Source: Thinopyrum elongatum
Lineage: Eukaryota > Streptophyta > Magnoliopsida > Poales > Poaceae
Direction: 5' to 3'
DNA: 64,000 nt
Assembly: GCA_011799875.1 (NCBI GenBank)
Contig: CM022302.1
Coordinates: 326,657,385 to 326,721,384 of the forward strand
The first letter of the stretch is position 1. Each line of letters starts with the position of its first letter. The notes below the pieces were generated by a model. The model ran no database searches and had not been told where the DNA came from. It saw only the letters and a program-made list of their open reading frames with translations. Positions 22,785-34,728 of the stretch are shown here, piece by piece. The position numbers and the translations under genes are program-made.

Positions 22785-22803
22785 AATTCTCGTCCCGAGA
22801 ATT
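22785..22803 (-). other. Hairpin overlapping the gag-pol stop codon, copy 2
   Basis: Same 8-bp stem and 3-nt loop as at 13727-13745, overlapping the stop at 22804-22802 and lying just upstream (element sense) of the GATGAGGAGAGT purine tract that abuts LTR-B. Confidence 0.7.
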
Positions 22804-25800
22804 AAGAGGAAGACTGAAAGAAAGAGGGGTATTCTTCGCGAAGACGATCCTCGCGTTCCCAAGTGGCTTCATCTTCAGAATGATTTGACCACTGAACCTT
22901 GAGGAACTTGATTGACTTTTGACGTGTTCGACGCTCAGCTTGATCAAGAATACGGATGGGATATTCTGGATATGACAGATCTTCCCATAATTCAAGCACT
23001 TCATGATCCACAGCTCGAATAGGATCCTTGAAGCAGCGGCGGAGTTGGGATACATGAAAGACGTCATGTACTTGAGAAAGGTTTGGCGGCAATTGCAACT
23101 GATATGCCACTTCTCCTCGACGGGCAAGAATACGGAACGGGCCAATGTAGCGAGGGGCTAACTTGCCTTTGATTCCGAACCGATGAGTGCCTTTCAACGG
23201 AGTGACGCGGAGGTAAGCTTGCTCGCCAGGTTGATAGACTATTTCCTGGTGCTTTCGGTCATAGTTGCTCTTCTGACGAGACTGAGCAGCTTTCAAATGT
23301 TCACGAACAATGCGGACTTGTTCTTCAGCTTGCCGAATAATGTCCGGTCCGACGAGTGAGCGTTCCCCAGTTTCTGACCAATTCAGAGGGGTTCGACACT
23401 TACGACCGTATAGAACTTCAAACGGTGCCATCTTCAGACTAGCTTGATAGCTATTGTTGTAAGAGAATTCGGCATACGGGAGAGATTCCTCCCATTTCTT
23501 ACCAAAGGAGATGACGCAAGCTCGAAGCATATCTTCGAGCACTTGATTAACTCGTTCAACTTGACCCTGTGACTGAGGGTGAAAAGCGGTGCTAAAAGAC
23601 AGGTGTGTTCCCATAGCTTCTTGGAAACTATTCCAGAATCTGGAGGTGAAGAGGCTGCCACGATCAGAACTGATCTCCAACGGAACACCGTGGAGTGACA
23701 CAATTCGGGAAACATACAAGTCTGCTAACTGGCTAGCAGTGATTGTCTCCTTAAATGGCAGAAAGTGGGCAACCTTAGAGAATCGGTCAATGACGACAAA
23801 TATAGCATCATTACCCTTCTGGGATTTGGGAAAACCAATAATGAAATCCATTTGGACCTTGTCCCATTTCCATTCAGGAATTGTAAGGGGTTGCAGAGTT
23901 CCTGCGGGCCTTTGATGTTGAGCTTTAACGCGGCGACAAACGTCACACTCAGAAACATAACGAGCAATGTCTCGCTTCATATTAGGCCACCAGTATCTCT
24001 GACAAATGTCACGGTACATCTTCGTGCTACCAGGATGAATTGACAGAGGAGTGTCATGAGCTTCCATCATAACGTGTTCTCTCTCATTCTTGAACTTGGG
24101 TACGAAGAGACGGTGTTGGAAAAATAGGATCCCATCATTATCAAGATGGAACTCCGAAGGTTTTCCTTTTTCAAGGTATCGCTTAATCCTTTCAACTTCA
24201 GAGTCATACCGTTGCATAGTTTTGATGTTGAGTTCTAAATCTGGTTCGACAACGAGGGTATTGAGATAACCCTGTGGAACAATGTGGAGGTTCAATTTAC
24301 GAAACTCTTCATAAAGAAGAGGTTGTGATTCCTGAACCATATGGTTGCTGCAATAAGCCTTGCGGCTCAAAGCATCGGCCATTACATTAGCCTTGCCGGG
24401 GGTATATGAAATATTCATATCATAATCGGCAATTGTTTCGAGCCATCTTTGTTGACGAAGGTTCAGATCTGGTTGAGTATATAAATACTTCAAACTTTGA
24501 TGATCCGTATATATCTCACAACGGTTACCGAGAAGGTAATGTCGCCATAGCTTCAAGGCATAGATAACCGCAGAAAGTTCAAGATCATGCACGGGATAAT
24601 TTTCTTCATGAGGACGCAATTGTCGGGAGGCATAAGCAATCACTTTGCGCTCTTGCATTAGGACACAGCCTAATCCTTGATGAGATGCATCACAGTATAT
24701 CACGAAATCCTTTTGGGAATCCGGGGGTGCTAATACTGGGGCAGATGTCAATTTATCTTTTAGTGTCTGAAAGCTTTCTTGACATTTTTCGGTCCACTCA
24801 AATTTAACACCTTTGTGAAGCAGATATGTCAATGGTTTTGCAATCTTGGAAAAGTTCTCAACGAATCGACGGCAATAACTAGCAAGTCCGAGAAAACTTC
24901 TGACTTGCTTAACATTCTTCGGGGGAGTCCAGTCAAGAATAGCCTGAACTCGTTCGGGGTTAACAGCAATTCCATCCTTGGAAATCACATGTCCAAGGTA
25001 AGTTACTTCAGGAAGCCAAAATTCGCATTTGGAATACTTGGCATACAACTGGTGTTCTCGGAGCCTTTCTAGAACAAGGCAGAGATGTTCAGCATGTTCC
25101 TCTTTATTCTTAGAATAGACCAGAATATCATCTAGATATACCACGACGAATTTGTCGAGGTAATCCATGAATATATAATTCATCAGACGGGAGAATGTAG
25201 CTGGGGCATTCGTTAGGCCAAATGACATGATGGTGTATTCATAGGAGCCATAACGAGTGACGAATGCAGTCTTGGGAATGTCCTCTTCACGGACACGGAT
25301 CTGGTGATAACCCAACCTCAGGTCGAGTTTAGAGAACACCGACGATCCAGCGAGTTGATCATAAAGATCATTGATACGGGGCAGTGGGTATTTATTCCGG
25401 ATTGTGGCTTGGTTAATGGGCCGGTAATCCTGAACCAATCGGTTAGTTCCATCCTTCTTCTTAACGAAGAGTGAAGGTGCTCCCCAAGCAGAGGAACTGG
25501 GGCGGGTGAAACCACTCTTAAGTGACTTGTCGATTTCTTCCTTAAGCTCAAGAAGGTGATGCGGAGGCATCTTATAAGGTCGCTTGGCAATAGGAACGGT
25601 GCCAGGCTTCAAGTCAATGACAAACTCGACAGCTCTAGCCGGGGGTATGCCTGGAAGTTCTTCTGGAAAGACGTCTGGAAAATCTCGAACGACAGGAACG
25701 TTCTCGATCCCTTCCAGAGGTGAGGCGTTCAAAGCATTCATAACATATATCTCAGCTTCAGCGTCTCGAGTAATTCGGGCAGTGTAGTTCACTATCTCAT

Positions 25801-27229
25801 CGGAGGGGTGAAGAAGTTGGATAACTTTAGTGGCACAATTGATCGAAGCAACGTGAGCTTTCAACCAATTCATTCCAAGTATAAGGTCTATGGTGGAAGA
25901 CTTCAGGACGATGGGCGAGGCAAGGAATTCCAATCCTTTAATTTCGACGGTAACGTCAGGTGCTATTACGTCAGCATGACAATGACCTCCGGGAGTTTTA
26001 ATGACTAACGGAGTATGCATTTTCTCATATTGAATGCCATGCATCAATGCAAACTTTCCAGAGATGAATGAATGTGATGCTCCTGAATCAAATAAAACAG
26101 AAGCAAGTACTGAGTTAACAAGAAGGGTACCCATCACAGTAGCAGGTTGATCCTGGACTTCTTCAATGTCAATGTTGTAGGCGTGTCCACGACCATGTGC
26201 AGCAGACCCAGTATTATAGTTGCGGGTTTGGTTGTTGCCACGACCATTGCCACGGCCAGCACGAGGAAAGGCTAACTGATTCTGATTCTGGCGGCAGTCT
26301 TTAGCCTGGTGTCCTGGTTTGCGGCACTTGAAACACAAACCATCTTCAGGACGAAGAGGGGCATTGTTCGGAATAGCTTGAGCCTTTGACGGCCTCGGTG
26401 GTGGAGGAGGCAGACGTGGTGCAGCATTGTTCTTTGGCGCAGAGGTATTGGGACGGAACGCGTTGTTGGGAATCCAAACTCTACGCTTCGGTGCTGAGCC
26501 CGAAGATGAGCCAGCATCACGATAGCGCTTCTGCGAGTCCTTGTGTTCCATCTGAGCGGTCTCAACAAGAATAGCCTTGTTCACTAGAGTTGAGAAGTCA
26601 TTGATGTCTTGAGCAGCTAGTGCAAGCTTGAGGTCAGGGTGTAGTCCATTACGGAACTTCTCTTGTCTGCGAGCATCTGTGGCGATGTCTTCTTCAGCAT
26701 AGCGGGAGAGGTCTAGAAATTCCCGCTGATAAGCTTCAACGGTCTTATTGCCCTGGGTGAGGTTACGGAACTGGGTCTTCATGCGTTCCATAATTGCTTG
26801 AGGGATGTAACGTGTACGGAAAGCAGCCTGGAACTCATACCAGGTAATGACTGTTCCAACAGGCAGAGTACGCTTGTGTGTGTCCCACCATTGAGCAGCG
26901 GGGCCCTTTAAGAAAAAGGCCGCGAAGTTGACATAGTTGGCGGGGGCGACATTAGCTGACTCCATCTCGTGAGTGATGTCGCGGAGCCAGTCATCGGCAT
27001 CCAGGGGCTTGTCAGAGTTGCGGAACTGCGTTGGGTTGAGTCGCGTAAACTCTGTCAAAGTTATTGAAGCTGGGTTCTGGTTCTGGTTGTTCTGATGCGG
27101 AAACTGAGCCATGATTCCAACCATGAACTGATGGTTGAGCTCAAACTGTTGCATCATAGCCGCCATATAGTCTGGCGGTGGTGGGCGTTCAGGGGCACGA
27201 CCACGACCACGACCACCTGGTCTAACCAT
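22802..27229 (-). CDS. Chromovirus gag-pol polyprotein, intact (1475 aa)
   Basis: The ATG at 27229 begins [11 protein letters not shown]; the frame is open further upstream, but there only from a TTG. In order: gag capsid (about 75-235, with [10 protein letters not shown]), zinc knuckle C299-C302-H307-C312, aspartic protease DSGA at 381-384, RT (about 590-770, catalytic Asp in [15 protein letters not shown] at 698-701), RNase H (D847, E884, D909), integrase zinc-binding region (C1095, C1098) and D1128-D1189-E1225 core with the usual 35-residue D-E spacing. A C-terminal chromodomain (about 1425-1470, with FLKVQWSNH and EATWERED) follows; chromodomains steer integration toward heterochromatin. 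Gag and pol share one frame with no internal stop. All catalytic residues I can see are present, so this copy is potentially functional, although its LTRs differ. Confidence 0.92.
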   Translation of the reverse strand: MVRPGGRGRGRAPERPPPPDYMAAMMQQFELNHQFMVGIMAQFPHQNNQNQNPASITLTEFTRLNPTQFRNSDKPLDADDWLRDITHEMESANVAPANYVNFAAFFLKGPAAQWWDTHKRTLPVGTVITWYEFQAAFRTRYIPQAIMERMKTQFRNLTQGNKTVEAYQREFLDLSRYAEEDIATDARRQEKFRNGLHPDLKLALAAQDINDFSTLVNKAILVETAQMEHKDSQKRYRDAGSSSGSAPKRRVWIPNNAFRPNTSAPKNNAAPRLPPPPPRPSKAQAIPNNAPLRPEDGLCFKCRKPGHQAKDCRQNQNQLAFPRAGRGNGRGNNQTRNYNTGSAAHGRGHAYNIDIEEVQDQPATVMGTLLVNSVLASVLFDSGASHSFISGKFALMHGIQYEKMHTPLVIKTPGGHCHADVIAPDVTVEIKGLEFLASPIVLKSSTIDLILGMNWLKAHVASINCATKVIQLLHPSDEIVNYTARITRDAEAEIYVMNALNASPLEGIENVPVVRDFPDVFPEELPGIPPARAVEFVIDLKPGTVPIAKRPYKMPPHHLLELKEEIDKSLKSGFTRPSSSAWGAPSLFVKKKDGTNRLVQDYRPINQATIRNKYPLPRINDLYDQLAGSSVFSKLDLRLGYHQIRVREEDIPKTAFVTRYGSYEYTIMSFGLTNAPATFSRLMNYIFMDYLDKFVVVYLDDILVYSKNKEEHAEHLCLVLERLREHQLYAKYSKCEFWLPEVTYLGHVISKDGIAVNPERVQAILDWTPPKNVKQVRSFLGLASYCRRFVENFSKIAKPLTYLLHKGVKFEWTEKCQESFQTLKDKLTSAPVLAPPDSQKDFVIYCDASHQGLGCVLMQERKVIAYASRQLRPHEENYPVHDLELSAVIYALKLWRHYLLGNRCEIYTDHQSLKYLYTQPDLNLRQQRWLETIADYDMNISYTPGKANVMADALSRKAYCSNHMVQESQPLLYEEFRKLNLHIVPQGYLNTLVVEPDLELNIKTMQRYDSEVERIKRYLEKGKPSEFHLDNDGILFFQHRLFVPKFKNEREHVMMEAHDTPLSIHPGSTKMYRDICQRYWWPNMKRDIARYVSECDVCRRVKAQHQRPAGTLQPLTIPEWKWDKVQMDFIIGFPKSQKGNDAIFVVIDRFSKVAHFLPFKETITASQLADLYVSRIVSLHGVPLEISSDRGSLFTSRFWNSFQEAMGTHLSFSTAFHPQSQGQVERVNQVLEDMLRACVISFGKKWEESLPYAEFSYNNSYQASLKMAPFEVLYGRKCRTPLNWSETGERSLVGPDIIRQAEEQVRIVREHLKAAQSRQKSNYDRKHQEIVYQPGEQAYLRVTPLKGTHRFGIKGKLAPRYIGPFRILARRGEVAYQLQLPPNLSQVHDVFHVSQLRRCFKDPIRAVDHEVLELWEDLSYPEYPIRILDQAERRTRQKSIKFLKVQWSNHSEDEATWEREDRLREEYPSFFQSSS

Positions 27230-27479
27230 CCTGCTAAGTATCAACAGGGGGTAGCTTAGTAAAAGCAATTGCGAGCGTTTAGTGTCAAACATGATGTAAC
27301 TCGACCACAAATTAAGTAGTGTAACAGATACATAACATCAGTCGATTAAGACATACAGACCCATACATGGTCGGTTAAAATCGGGCAGCATGACGGCACA
27401 AAATTGAAAAACTAGAGACACTAGGCGGCGCGCAGGCACGCGATAAGGAAGTACACAACGTGACATAGCAAAGGCTACA

Positions 27480-28250
27480 TCAGCGTCGGAGAAAACCACT
27501 GAAACGGGGTAACTGCAAGTGCTGACGACGAATATTCGTCGCGGAAGGATCCTGTGCTCCATGTGCACTCTGATGCAGAACCCGGTCTCGAACTGTAAGA
27601 AGAGGTCCACGTGCAGGCGTGTGACCTCCCACAGCAGGCCAATCAATACAAGCATACATCTGAGTCCTGCGCGGGTAAAGGATGTGCTCCGGATGTATCC
27701 CTACACGAACAGCGGGCATCAACTGCGTCATAGCATCGTAGAGACGTGCTCGAGTGGCAACCAACTCGACGGCAAGAGCCCGAACAGTGCGATCCAGAGC
27801 CTGAGTGCACTGAATCAGAACGCGGTGGTCATATCGGCGAGGCTCGTACGGGGCACAGATAGCTGTGTAGTATCCGGTAGCATCTCCAGCAGGGGCATAC
27901 GGAATGTATCGGAACTCAGAGTCATCCAATATACCACTGAACTGTCCTCGAAGACGTGCGACAGCAGAGTAGGCGGCATCATGTACTGCCATCTCAATCG
28001 TCACGCCGATACCGTGGAAAAGGTGCAGCTCGGTGTCTGAGTCATTCTGTCGATCATAGATTCGAACATCAGCATGGTACTGCTCCTGATTAAACTCGCG
28101 GTAATTCTCGTAAACCATGTACTCAGGGTACCAGCGGTAGCCAAGTCTGGTCATGAGAGCGATCAGGACAGCTGGAAAACCAGGGGCATCACGAGCCCAA
28201 GTGCGAAGCACAAGCTGTGTCGTAGGATGCGGTGGAAACAAACGGTCCAT
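27480..28250 (-). CDS. Pre-gag ORF (256 aa), chromovirus internal domain 2
   Basis: The protein is identical to that at 18420-19190. It starts at ATG 28250, directly after TTTCAG, and ends about 250 bp upstream of the gag ATG. A second open frame (about 27655-27338) overlaps its 3' part and runs past its stop. That frame is also fairly conserved in the plus-strand copies, so a frameshifted or spliced extension is possible but unproven. Confidence 0.7.
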   Translation of the reverse strand: MDRLFPPHPTTQLVLRTWARDAPGFPAVLIALMTRLGYRWYPEYMVYENYREFNQEQYHADVRIYDRQNDSDTELHLFHGIGVTIEMAVHDAAYSAVARLRGQFSGILDDSEFRYIPYAPAGDATGYYTAICAPYEPRRYDHRVLIQCTQALDRTVRALAVELVATRARLYDAMTQLMPAVRVGIHPEHILYPRRTQMYACIDWPAVGGHTPARGPLLTVRDRVLHQSAHGAQDPSATNIRRQHLQLPRFSGFLRR

Positions 28251-28629
28251 CTGAAACAGAGGAAATTCAGATTTGTCAAATGACAATGAGAAGTTTAACA
28301 CAACTCGGAGAGAAAGGTTAAACAAAACAATGGAAAGGAAAATGATTATCAGACTAATCAGATCAACGACAGGGAAATCGCACAGATATCCAGCTCTCCG
28401 GGTAGACGGGATTTACGAGATCCTAAGTGTCGGCGTTAGTAAAATTTATTTAACCCGAGTAGAAGAGAGATCAGAGTCCCAGAGTATAGACGAGGAATAA
28501 AAGATCCTAATACCACCCAGTTGGCGACGTGGGCCCGTAAGCCACACAGCCAAGTTAGTAAATTAGTTTTTCAATGTCTAGACTCAACTTCGGCCAAGGA
28601 ATTGGAAGGGGGCTTCCTACAGGCAGTCG

Positions 28630-28641
28630 GCTCTGATACCA
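28630..28641 (-). other. Primer-binding site (Met initiator tRNA type), internal domain 2
   Basis: Minus-strand TGGTATCAGAGC, three bases from LTR-C, as in internal domain 1. Confidence 0.9.
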
Positions 28642-30968
28642 ACTTGTGACGCCCCCGGTTCAATCGTACACTAATCATACACGCAAACGTGTACGATCAA
28701 GCACAGGGACTCACGGGAAGATATCACAACACAACTCTAACACAATTTAAACGGAGGTCCACAATATTACAAACCAGGGATCCGAAGATCCGAATACATA
28801 AGTCAGTCATACAAATATTATCTGAGTACAGACATAGTTAGACAAGTTTTGCCTTAAGAAGGCTAGCACAAACAGCGACACTAGATCGAAAGGCGTTGGC
28901 CTCCTGCCTGGGAGCCTTCGATCCTACTCCTGGTCATCTGGCTCGATCCAGTAGTAAGTACCCTCTGGACCCTCCTGGTAGTAGGCTCCGGTGGTGGCGT
29001 CTGGCTCCTGGACTCCATCGTCTGGTGTATCATCAAGGTGGGGTATATGGGGGAAAAGAGAAAATAAAGCAACCGTGAGTACTCATCCGAAGTACTCAGC
29101 AAGCAAGGATCTATACTACATATGCAACATTATCAATGGAGAAAAGGCTGTATATGTGGACTGGGCTGCAGAAATGCCAGAATAGAGAGAAAGGCCTAGT
29201 CCTATCGAAGACTAGCATCTTTAAACATCTTCACAAAGCCATCATCTTGCAGCAGTAGAAGAGAGTAGAATAGCATTTTATTTAGCAAACATGTTGAAGT
29301 ACAGCTCAAAGATCCTTCCTCGACTCCCAGCGAGAAAGTAATCCCGAAGCTTCAATTAAGTAACAAGTATCCAGTTTAAGTAGTAGATCGGGATACACAA
29401 ACTGAGCGTCCTTTACCGTAGGACCGGCTATCGATAGAAGATTCATCCCTGCAGGGGTGCACTACTGTTACCCAACACGCTCGATCAACTCTGGCCGGAC
29501 ACACTTGCTGGGTAATGCCCGTCCTCGGAAGATCAACACAAAGCAGCGCCCTACCTAGGCTCGGTAGAGAGGTCAGCACGCCGGACTAACCTATGCACCC
29601 AGAGGTCTCGGGCCATCGCCCTGGGCACCCTGCGCGTTGTGAGACTGGCCGGGGTGCAGGCGCGACACTGAACTCGTCGGTGAAGTATCCAGCCCAATCC
29701 CGACAATCAGCCCGCACGGTGAATCGTGACGTCAGACGAGCTTTCGGGGAAACGTACTTTGCAGAGGGTCCCATAACCATTATCCCACGTGGTGGTAGTG
29801 CGTATAGGGCACGTCGACCCACTCAGATCACACACCCAAATCCAATAGGCTCAATTAGTATCAAGCGGAGACAATCAGAGTCTCTGATGCTCCGCCACAA
29901 TGTCACACTCGAGTGCCCTTCCGGCACACCCGAAATCATAGATCCCCAGCGGGTACCCACCAGGGTGGACCCGCCTGTGACAAAGGTCAAGTAGCCGTGT
30001 GGTCAAATCATCAGGGTGAACGTATGAGGTATCACCCTCGAGGTTCACACTGAGGGGTCGCACGACAGAGTCGTATCGGAAATGGAGAAGGAGGAATCAC
30101 CCTCGATGACCACGACCGAACAGCTATACTGCAGAGTATTCATCGTGAGTGCGTTACGAGGTATCACCCTCGGCACTCGACAGTTACTACGCAGAGTCGT
30201 ACAACTTAGGGGGTGTGAAGTGAGGTGTCGATCTCTGGTCGACGATCACGTTGATCGAGTCGTCGATGATCAAGCAGGGGCAACAAGGGTAAGGTGGTGG
30301 GGTCACTGATGGTTCATCACCAACCTATACTAAACAGTTTATCATAGGCAGGTAAGGTAGCAATGAACAGGTTACAACAGCAGGCTATGCATCAGAATAG
30401 GAGCATACATTAACAGTAGCGAAATCTAATGCAAGCAGGAGAATAGAATGGGCGATATCTGGAATGCTCAAGGGGGGGGCTTGCCTGGTTGCTCTGGCAA
30501 GAGAGGGAGGTCGTCAACGGGCTGCTCGTCGGTAGAGTAGTCGTATCCTGGTGCAGCGCCGTCGGTCTCAGCGTCTATCGAGAGAGAGAAGGAGGGGGAG
30601 AGAAACAATAAATTCACGGCAATAATGCAAACAACATGTATGACATGTCTAAATGATATGCTGGGGTGTTCTACTGCCTAACTAAACGATTTAGTTAATT
30701 TAGGAATTTATTTGGATTTATTTAATTAACGTTGGGCACTATTCATTTATCGAAATCGGTCTAATTGTTCAACGTTCTTATAGTTGCGGGCGTCTGACGG
30801 GAATACAGAGGGCGTATCCGGGTTCGTATCGTCGTTCTGAGCAAGTTTCATGTATAAAATATTTTCATCGGAGTTACGGTTTATTTAATATGATTTTCTA
30901 AAGTTTTTATTAATTTCTGAACATTAATTAATTATTTAATTCAACATTATCCGAAACAGTGCTGATGA

Positions 30969-30997
30969 TGACATCAGCATGAATCATGCTGATGTCA
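30969..30997. promoter_or_regulatory. bZIP-type dyad in LTR-C, symmetrically altered
   Basis: The arms TGACATCAGCATGA and TCATGCTGATGTCA are still perfect inverted repeats (1-nt spacer), although both core CG dinucleotides have changed relative to LTR-B. The dyad symmetry is kept while the core sequence is altered. Confidence 0.5.
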
Positions 30998-32160
30998 GCA
31001 GGCGCCTGACAGGGTGGGTCCCACCGTCATAGGCTGTTTTAATTAATTAGGGTTAACTAATAATTAGCACTTAATTAAACTAATTAATTAAATTATATAA
31101 TCTAAACAGAATTAATTAACTATATTAACTAATTATCAATTTAATTATTTTTATTTTTTATTTTATTTTGCTTTTATTTTATTTTCTATATTATTTTTCT
31201 TTTCTTTTGTTTTGTTCTGGGCCGTGGGCCGTGCCAGTGGCCACAGGGGGTCGGCAAAAAGGGCCAGCGAAAAGGGGGGTGGAGGGCGGGGAAACATAGG
31301 GAAGGTGGAAAAGGAACAGGGGGGGGGGCCCCCTATTTCTTGGAGGGATGGAGGGGAAAGGAAGAGAAGAGAGAGCTGGGGTGAGAGGAAGAAGTAGGTG
31401 AGGAAGAGGGCGCTTCAGGCTCATCCATTCACCGTGAAGGTGAGGATGACGGTGGATGGGGAGGAGGACATGCGGCCGCGGCGGGAGTGGGATCGTCCAC
31501 ATGCGAGGAAGGGGGAGGCGGGAGGGAGAAAGGATTAGAGGGGACGTAGCCCCAAGCGCTGAGAGGTGACGGGGTGTAGAGTGGAAGAGAGGCCGACGAG
31601 AGCGGGCTGCGTGGAGAGGTGAGAGGAGCCGGCGGAGAATAGGGCGAAGAGTGCAGTCGAGGCGATGGGATGCGAGCAATGGCGAGGCCGCAGGAGGAGT
31701 AGGGCGGGCGGGGTGAGCGCCACAGAGGAGATACGGGGAGGGGGCAGGCGGGGAGGCAGGTGCCTCAACGAGATTTGCAAGGACGGGGGAGGACCCAGCA
31801 GGGCTACCGAGCTCGGGAGGATGGCGGCGAAGGGGTCGAGGCGGGGCGTCGGCGTTCGAGCGCGAGGAGGGAGGGGCTCAGGGGGTTGAGGCCGGAGACG
31901 AGGGTCGACGGGGAGGCCGGCGGTCGGTGGTAGTGGCGAGGGGCGATGGAGAGGGAGAGACATACTTATGTGGGTGAGGAGAGGGGGCGAGCGCGGCGTC
32001 AGGTGTTGCGAGGGGGAGGCGGCGGACGGCGGGGCGGTGTGCGAGTGTGCGACGAGGGCGCGTCAGGGCCTGCGCCACGATCTGGATGGGTGCGCGGGGG
32101 GGGATAGTGAGGCGAGACGAGGGGGGGGGATATGTCGGTGGGGGGGGGGGGGTGGTGGGG

Positions 32161-32216
32161 ATTAGGGTTGGGTTCTCCAGGGGGATAAGGGGAGAGTGGG
32201 GGTGGGCCGGTGGGCC
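32161..32216 (-). promoter_or_regulatory. Degenerate telobox plus site-II cluster in LTR-C
   Basis: Minus-strand AACCCAACCCTAAT (32174-32161) lies beside GGCCCA motifs (TGGGCC on + at 32203-32208 and 32211-32216), in the same position as the clusters of LTR-A, LTR-D and LTR-F. Confidence 0.45.
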
Positions 32217-32738
32217 AGCTGGGCTACGGCCCAGTGGGGCCAGAGGGGGGGGGGTTCTTTTCCTTTATCCTTTTCTGTTTCTTTTTCCTTTTCTTTATTC
32301 TACTTTCTCAATCTAGTAAATAGCTAGGCCTCAAAATGGTTTTTGTAAAAAGTGTGACCTATTTCATAAATACCAGTGCATTATTCCCTAACACCTAAAA
32401 TTAGTTTGGACAAAATATAATTCCATATTTATTTCAGATTTAATAAATGGTTATTAAATATTATCTTTATCCACTGTTTGAGGTTGTTCGAGTCACTTAT
32501 CCAATTCCAATGATGTTGGTTTCAATTTTAGAATAGCCTCTGGAATATTTGTTAATTATCTGACATTTTAGTTTCTATGTTGGACAACTTTTATATTCCA
32601 CTTTCATTTAAATTTTGAATTTGACTTAGGAGCTGAAATGCAGTATGATGCTAATGATGATTATGCACTATTAATCATGCTGACATGTCATTATCAAAAG
32701 TGATTACTGTAGCTAATGACAGGGGGTGTCACAGGAAC

Positions 32739-33539
32739 ACATATCTCCATTTGTGCAGTTCTACTGAAATCAACCAACGGTTCTGGTGTGACATTACATT
32801 TAAAAAGAAGTGATTTTTGTGCAGTGCACCAAAAGGTCGCAATAGCATCGAGGTGAAATGTATATTCCTGTTTGCACAAAAAGCTACAAAGGAAACAGTC
32901 AGAGTCTCAAACAATTACTGGCAAAAACAATTGGTTAAACTTGTGATGACTTGTAATAGTGGAATGGCTTCATTTTACCAGGGGCATTAGATTAAGAACA
33001 GCTAAATAAGTTTCTCTAAGGACATGGGACAGTGGGTGCACCAGCAGTCCAGCACCATGTACCTAAACCAGGGCATAAAGTGATGATTCAGAGTTTGTTG
33101 CCCCGAGAAACAAACATCCGAGCAACATATCTGGGTTGGTCTCATCTTTGTTCACTTTAGCCACCTATTCGTATGTGTGGATAGCAAATCTATTCCTGGC
33201 CATACCAGTGTGTAAAGCGTTTCACCTTTATTTCCGTTTTCGACCAAGAGACCGGTTGGATGGCCAGTCTGTACTACTTTCAGCCCCTTTCTTTCGTGTT
33301 TGTACCAAGTCATATGTACATACTACATCTTTCCCCCTTTCTACCATGTTTGAACCAAGTACTACAAGATTCGACTCCATGAAATAGCTTTACCACTAAC
33401 AACAGAAAAACATTAGGTGGCGTTGGACAATCCGATCGAGCCTAGCTACATGGGGGGCTGAGAGGTAGAAAATGATGCGCATGCAGCGACGTAGCAAGCT
33501 GGGGAAGTAGAGCTAGGCTGGTTTAGAAGTAAGATATAC
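32739..33539 (-). other. Continuation of the low-copy island beyond the array
   Basis: 32739-32900 carries further copies of the GTGCAGTTC/GTGCAGTGC unit seen at 7.6-8.3 kb, so this DNA was contiguous with the PLATZ remnant before the array inserted. The rest looks like intron or intergenic sequence; no exon of PLATZ type was recognised. Confidence 0.5.
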
Positions 33540-33875
33540 CTGAAGGTCGTCGGGGTGTGGCTAAGTGGGGGGCGGGAGGCCGGATCTACCGACACTACGG
33601 AAGCGACCAAGGGATCGAAGGACCTCCCGCGCCAGCGCTCGGCCAGAGATAACGGTGCGGCCGGCAGTGGGTTTCCTCCCTCACCGTCGACGACGGCCTA
33701 AACGCTGCCCCTCCTCCCCTTCCCCGGTGGAGGGGATGTGTCAGGATCTGTAACCAGCGGTGAGGATAGAAAGGCAGTGTGACCACCGCTATCTTGTTTA
33801 GATCTGGAGAGGATGAGAGTGTGTGAATAGAGCAACCCTAGCAAGGAAGCACGGAGGCTCCTGCCTATATATAGA
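33540..33875 (-). promoter_or_regulatory. Putative promoter and first exon of a minus-strand transcript
   Basis: On the minus strand a TATA box CTATATATAGG (33875-33865) is followed by a leader containing CTAGGGTTGC and CTCTCC tracts, then a GC-rich stretch, and a consensus donor CAG/GTATAT (GT at 33539-33538). This looks like a promoter with a first, probably untranslated, exon. It faces the PLATZ remnant across the array and could be its original 5' end. No cDNA or coding match supports that link. Confidence 0.45.
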
Positions 33876-34019
33876 GAGTATATACGAATAGTGGGGCAGT
33901 TTTGTTTTTTCACTCCATCAAAACAATCGTTTAAAATTGTGTACGTGCCAGGTCGCCATTTTTTTTGAGTTGTTGATTGTTTTTAGATAGCTACCCGCTT
34001 ATTCCAAGTGGTGTGCAGG

Positions 34020-34330
34020 GGTGGATTAACGAGCTGCTCGACTCGTTAAGTTCGTGCTCGTTAAGCTCGTGGTCGTTAAGGTTCGGCCCGTTAAGCTCCG
34101 AAAGATTAACAAGCAAAAAACCCTGCTCGGCTCGGTTCGTTCGAAGGTCGTTAAAAAAATCTCGTAAGATGAAACATGTGTTGTGTTGTTACTAACGAAC
34201 TTAGCGTGAAACTCGTTAGCTGGTTCGTTAAGCTCCTTAAGAAATTGATGATTGGCTTTGTTCATTAAGAAGCGACCACGAGGATAACAAGCCAAACTAT
34301 CAAGGGCTCATTAACGGTGTGCCAGGTCGC
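34020..34330. repeat. Cluster of GCTCGTTA / TAACGAGC motifs
   Basis: (C/T)TCGTTAA-type words recur about a dozen times on both strands (for example ACTCGTTAAG, GCTCGTTAAG, GGTCGTTAAG, GGTTCGTTAAG). The block starts after CAGGGGTGG, which resembles a hAT terminus, but the right end CACCGTTAATGAGC (minus) matches only weakly. I leave it as an unclassified repeat. Confidence 0.5.
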
Positions 34331-34499
34331 ACTTTGTATCGTTCAAGTCTGGTACTAGACCCTCCATTAAGTGAACAACCACCGCCTCGTAAAAATTGTG
34401 AACAAGCCCATGGCTCAAATTATCGGAAACGTGGGCTACACCAACATGCATTATTATTTATATTTTCTATGTGGGAGTATCCTCAAAACAAAATGTGAG

Positions 34500-34728
34500 A
34501 GTACAATCTTTATTGGTCCCCTTTGTAATTTGTGCTAAATTTTGACCAAAGATTTAACTGACAAAATGTTAGTGCATGTTAACAAAAATTATATCCTTGG
34601 ATTCGTATTTGAACATAGTTTTCAATGATGTAATTTTTTGTGGCATGCATGAACATTTGGTTAGTTACATTTATAGTCAAAATTTGGCACAGATTATCAT
34701 AGGGGCCAATAAACCAGGATGGAGGTAG
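34500..34728. mobile_element. Fold-back MITE (Stowaway-like)
   Basis: The right end reads GGATGGAGGTAG followed by TA, the complement of the CTACCTCCATCC Stowaway-like terminus. The two halves are imperfect inverted copies (TATTGGTCCCC near 34510 against GGGGCCAATAAA near 34703; ATTTTGACCAAAG against AGTCAAAATTTGG). The left terminus is degraded. Confidence 0.6.

Larger units (their letters stand above)
28645..32733 (-). repeat. LTR-C of the minus-strand chromovirus array (4089 bp)
   Basis: Starts TGTGACGCCCCCGG and ends GGGGGTGTCACA. The left 1.9 kb is closest to LTR-A, while the right 400 bp is the most diverged of the three. Its GC-rich cassette (about 31200-32290) is unlike those of LTR-A and LTR-B and includes long G runs near 32097, 32130-32150 and 32245. 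Confidence 0.9.
9768..32738 (-). mobile_element. Triple-LTR chromovirus array (LTR-int-LTR-int-LTR) with 5-bp TSD
   Basis: The array runs 9773-32733 and is flanked by identical GGAAC at 9768-9772 and 32734-32738. It contains LTR-A 9773-13707, internal domain 1 at 13708-19584 (5877 bp), LTR-B 19585-22765, internal domain 2 at 22766-28644 (5879 bp) and LTR-C 28645-32733, all minus-oriented. Each internal domain has a Met-initiator primer site, pre-gag ORF, gag-pol with a C-terminal chromodomain, and a purine tract. It is a Ty3/gypsy chromovirus, probably of the Tekay clade given the very long LTRs and chromodomain. The internal domains differ at roughly a dozen scattered sites plus one clustered patch. 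The array splits the low-copy island containing the PLATZ remnant. A single flanking TSD with shared middle LTR fits unequal recombination between LTRs rather than two insertions. Confidence 0.9.

Noticed and set aside
34020..34330. hAT transposon
   Set aside because: Only one end resembles a hAT terminus and no 8-bp duplication was found.
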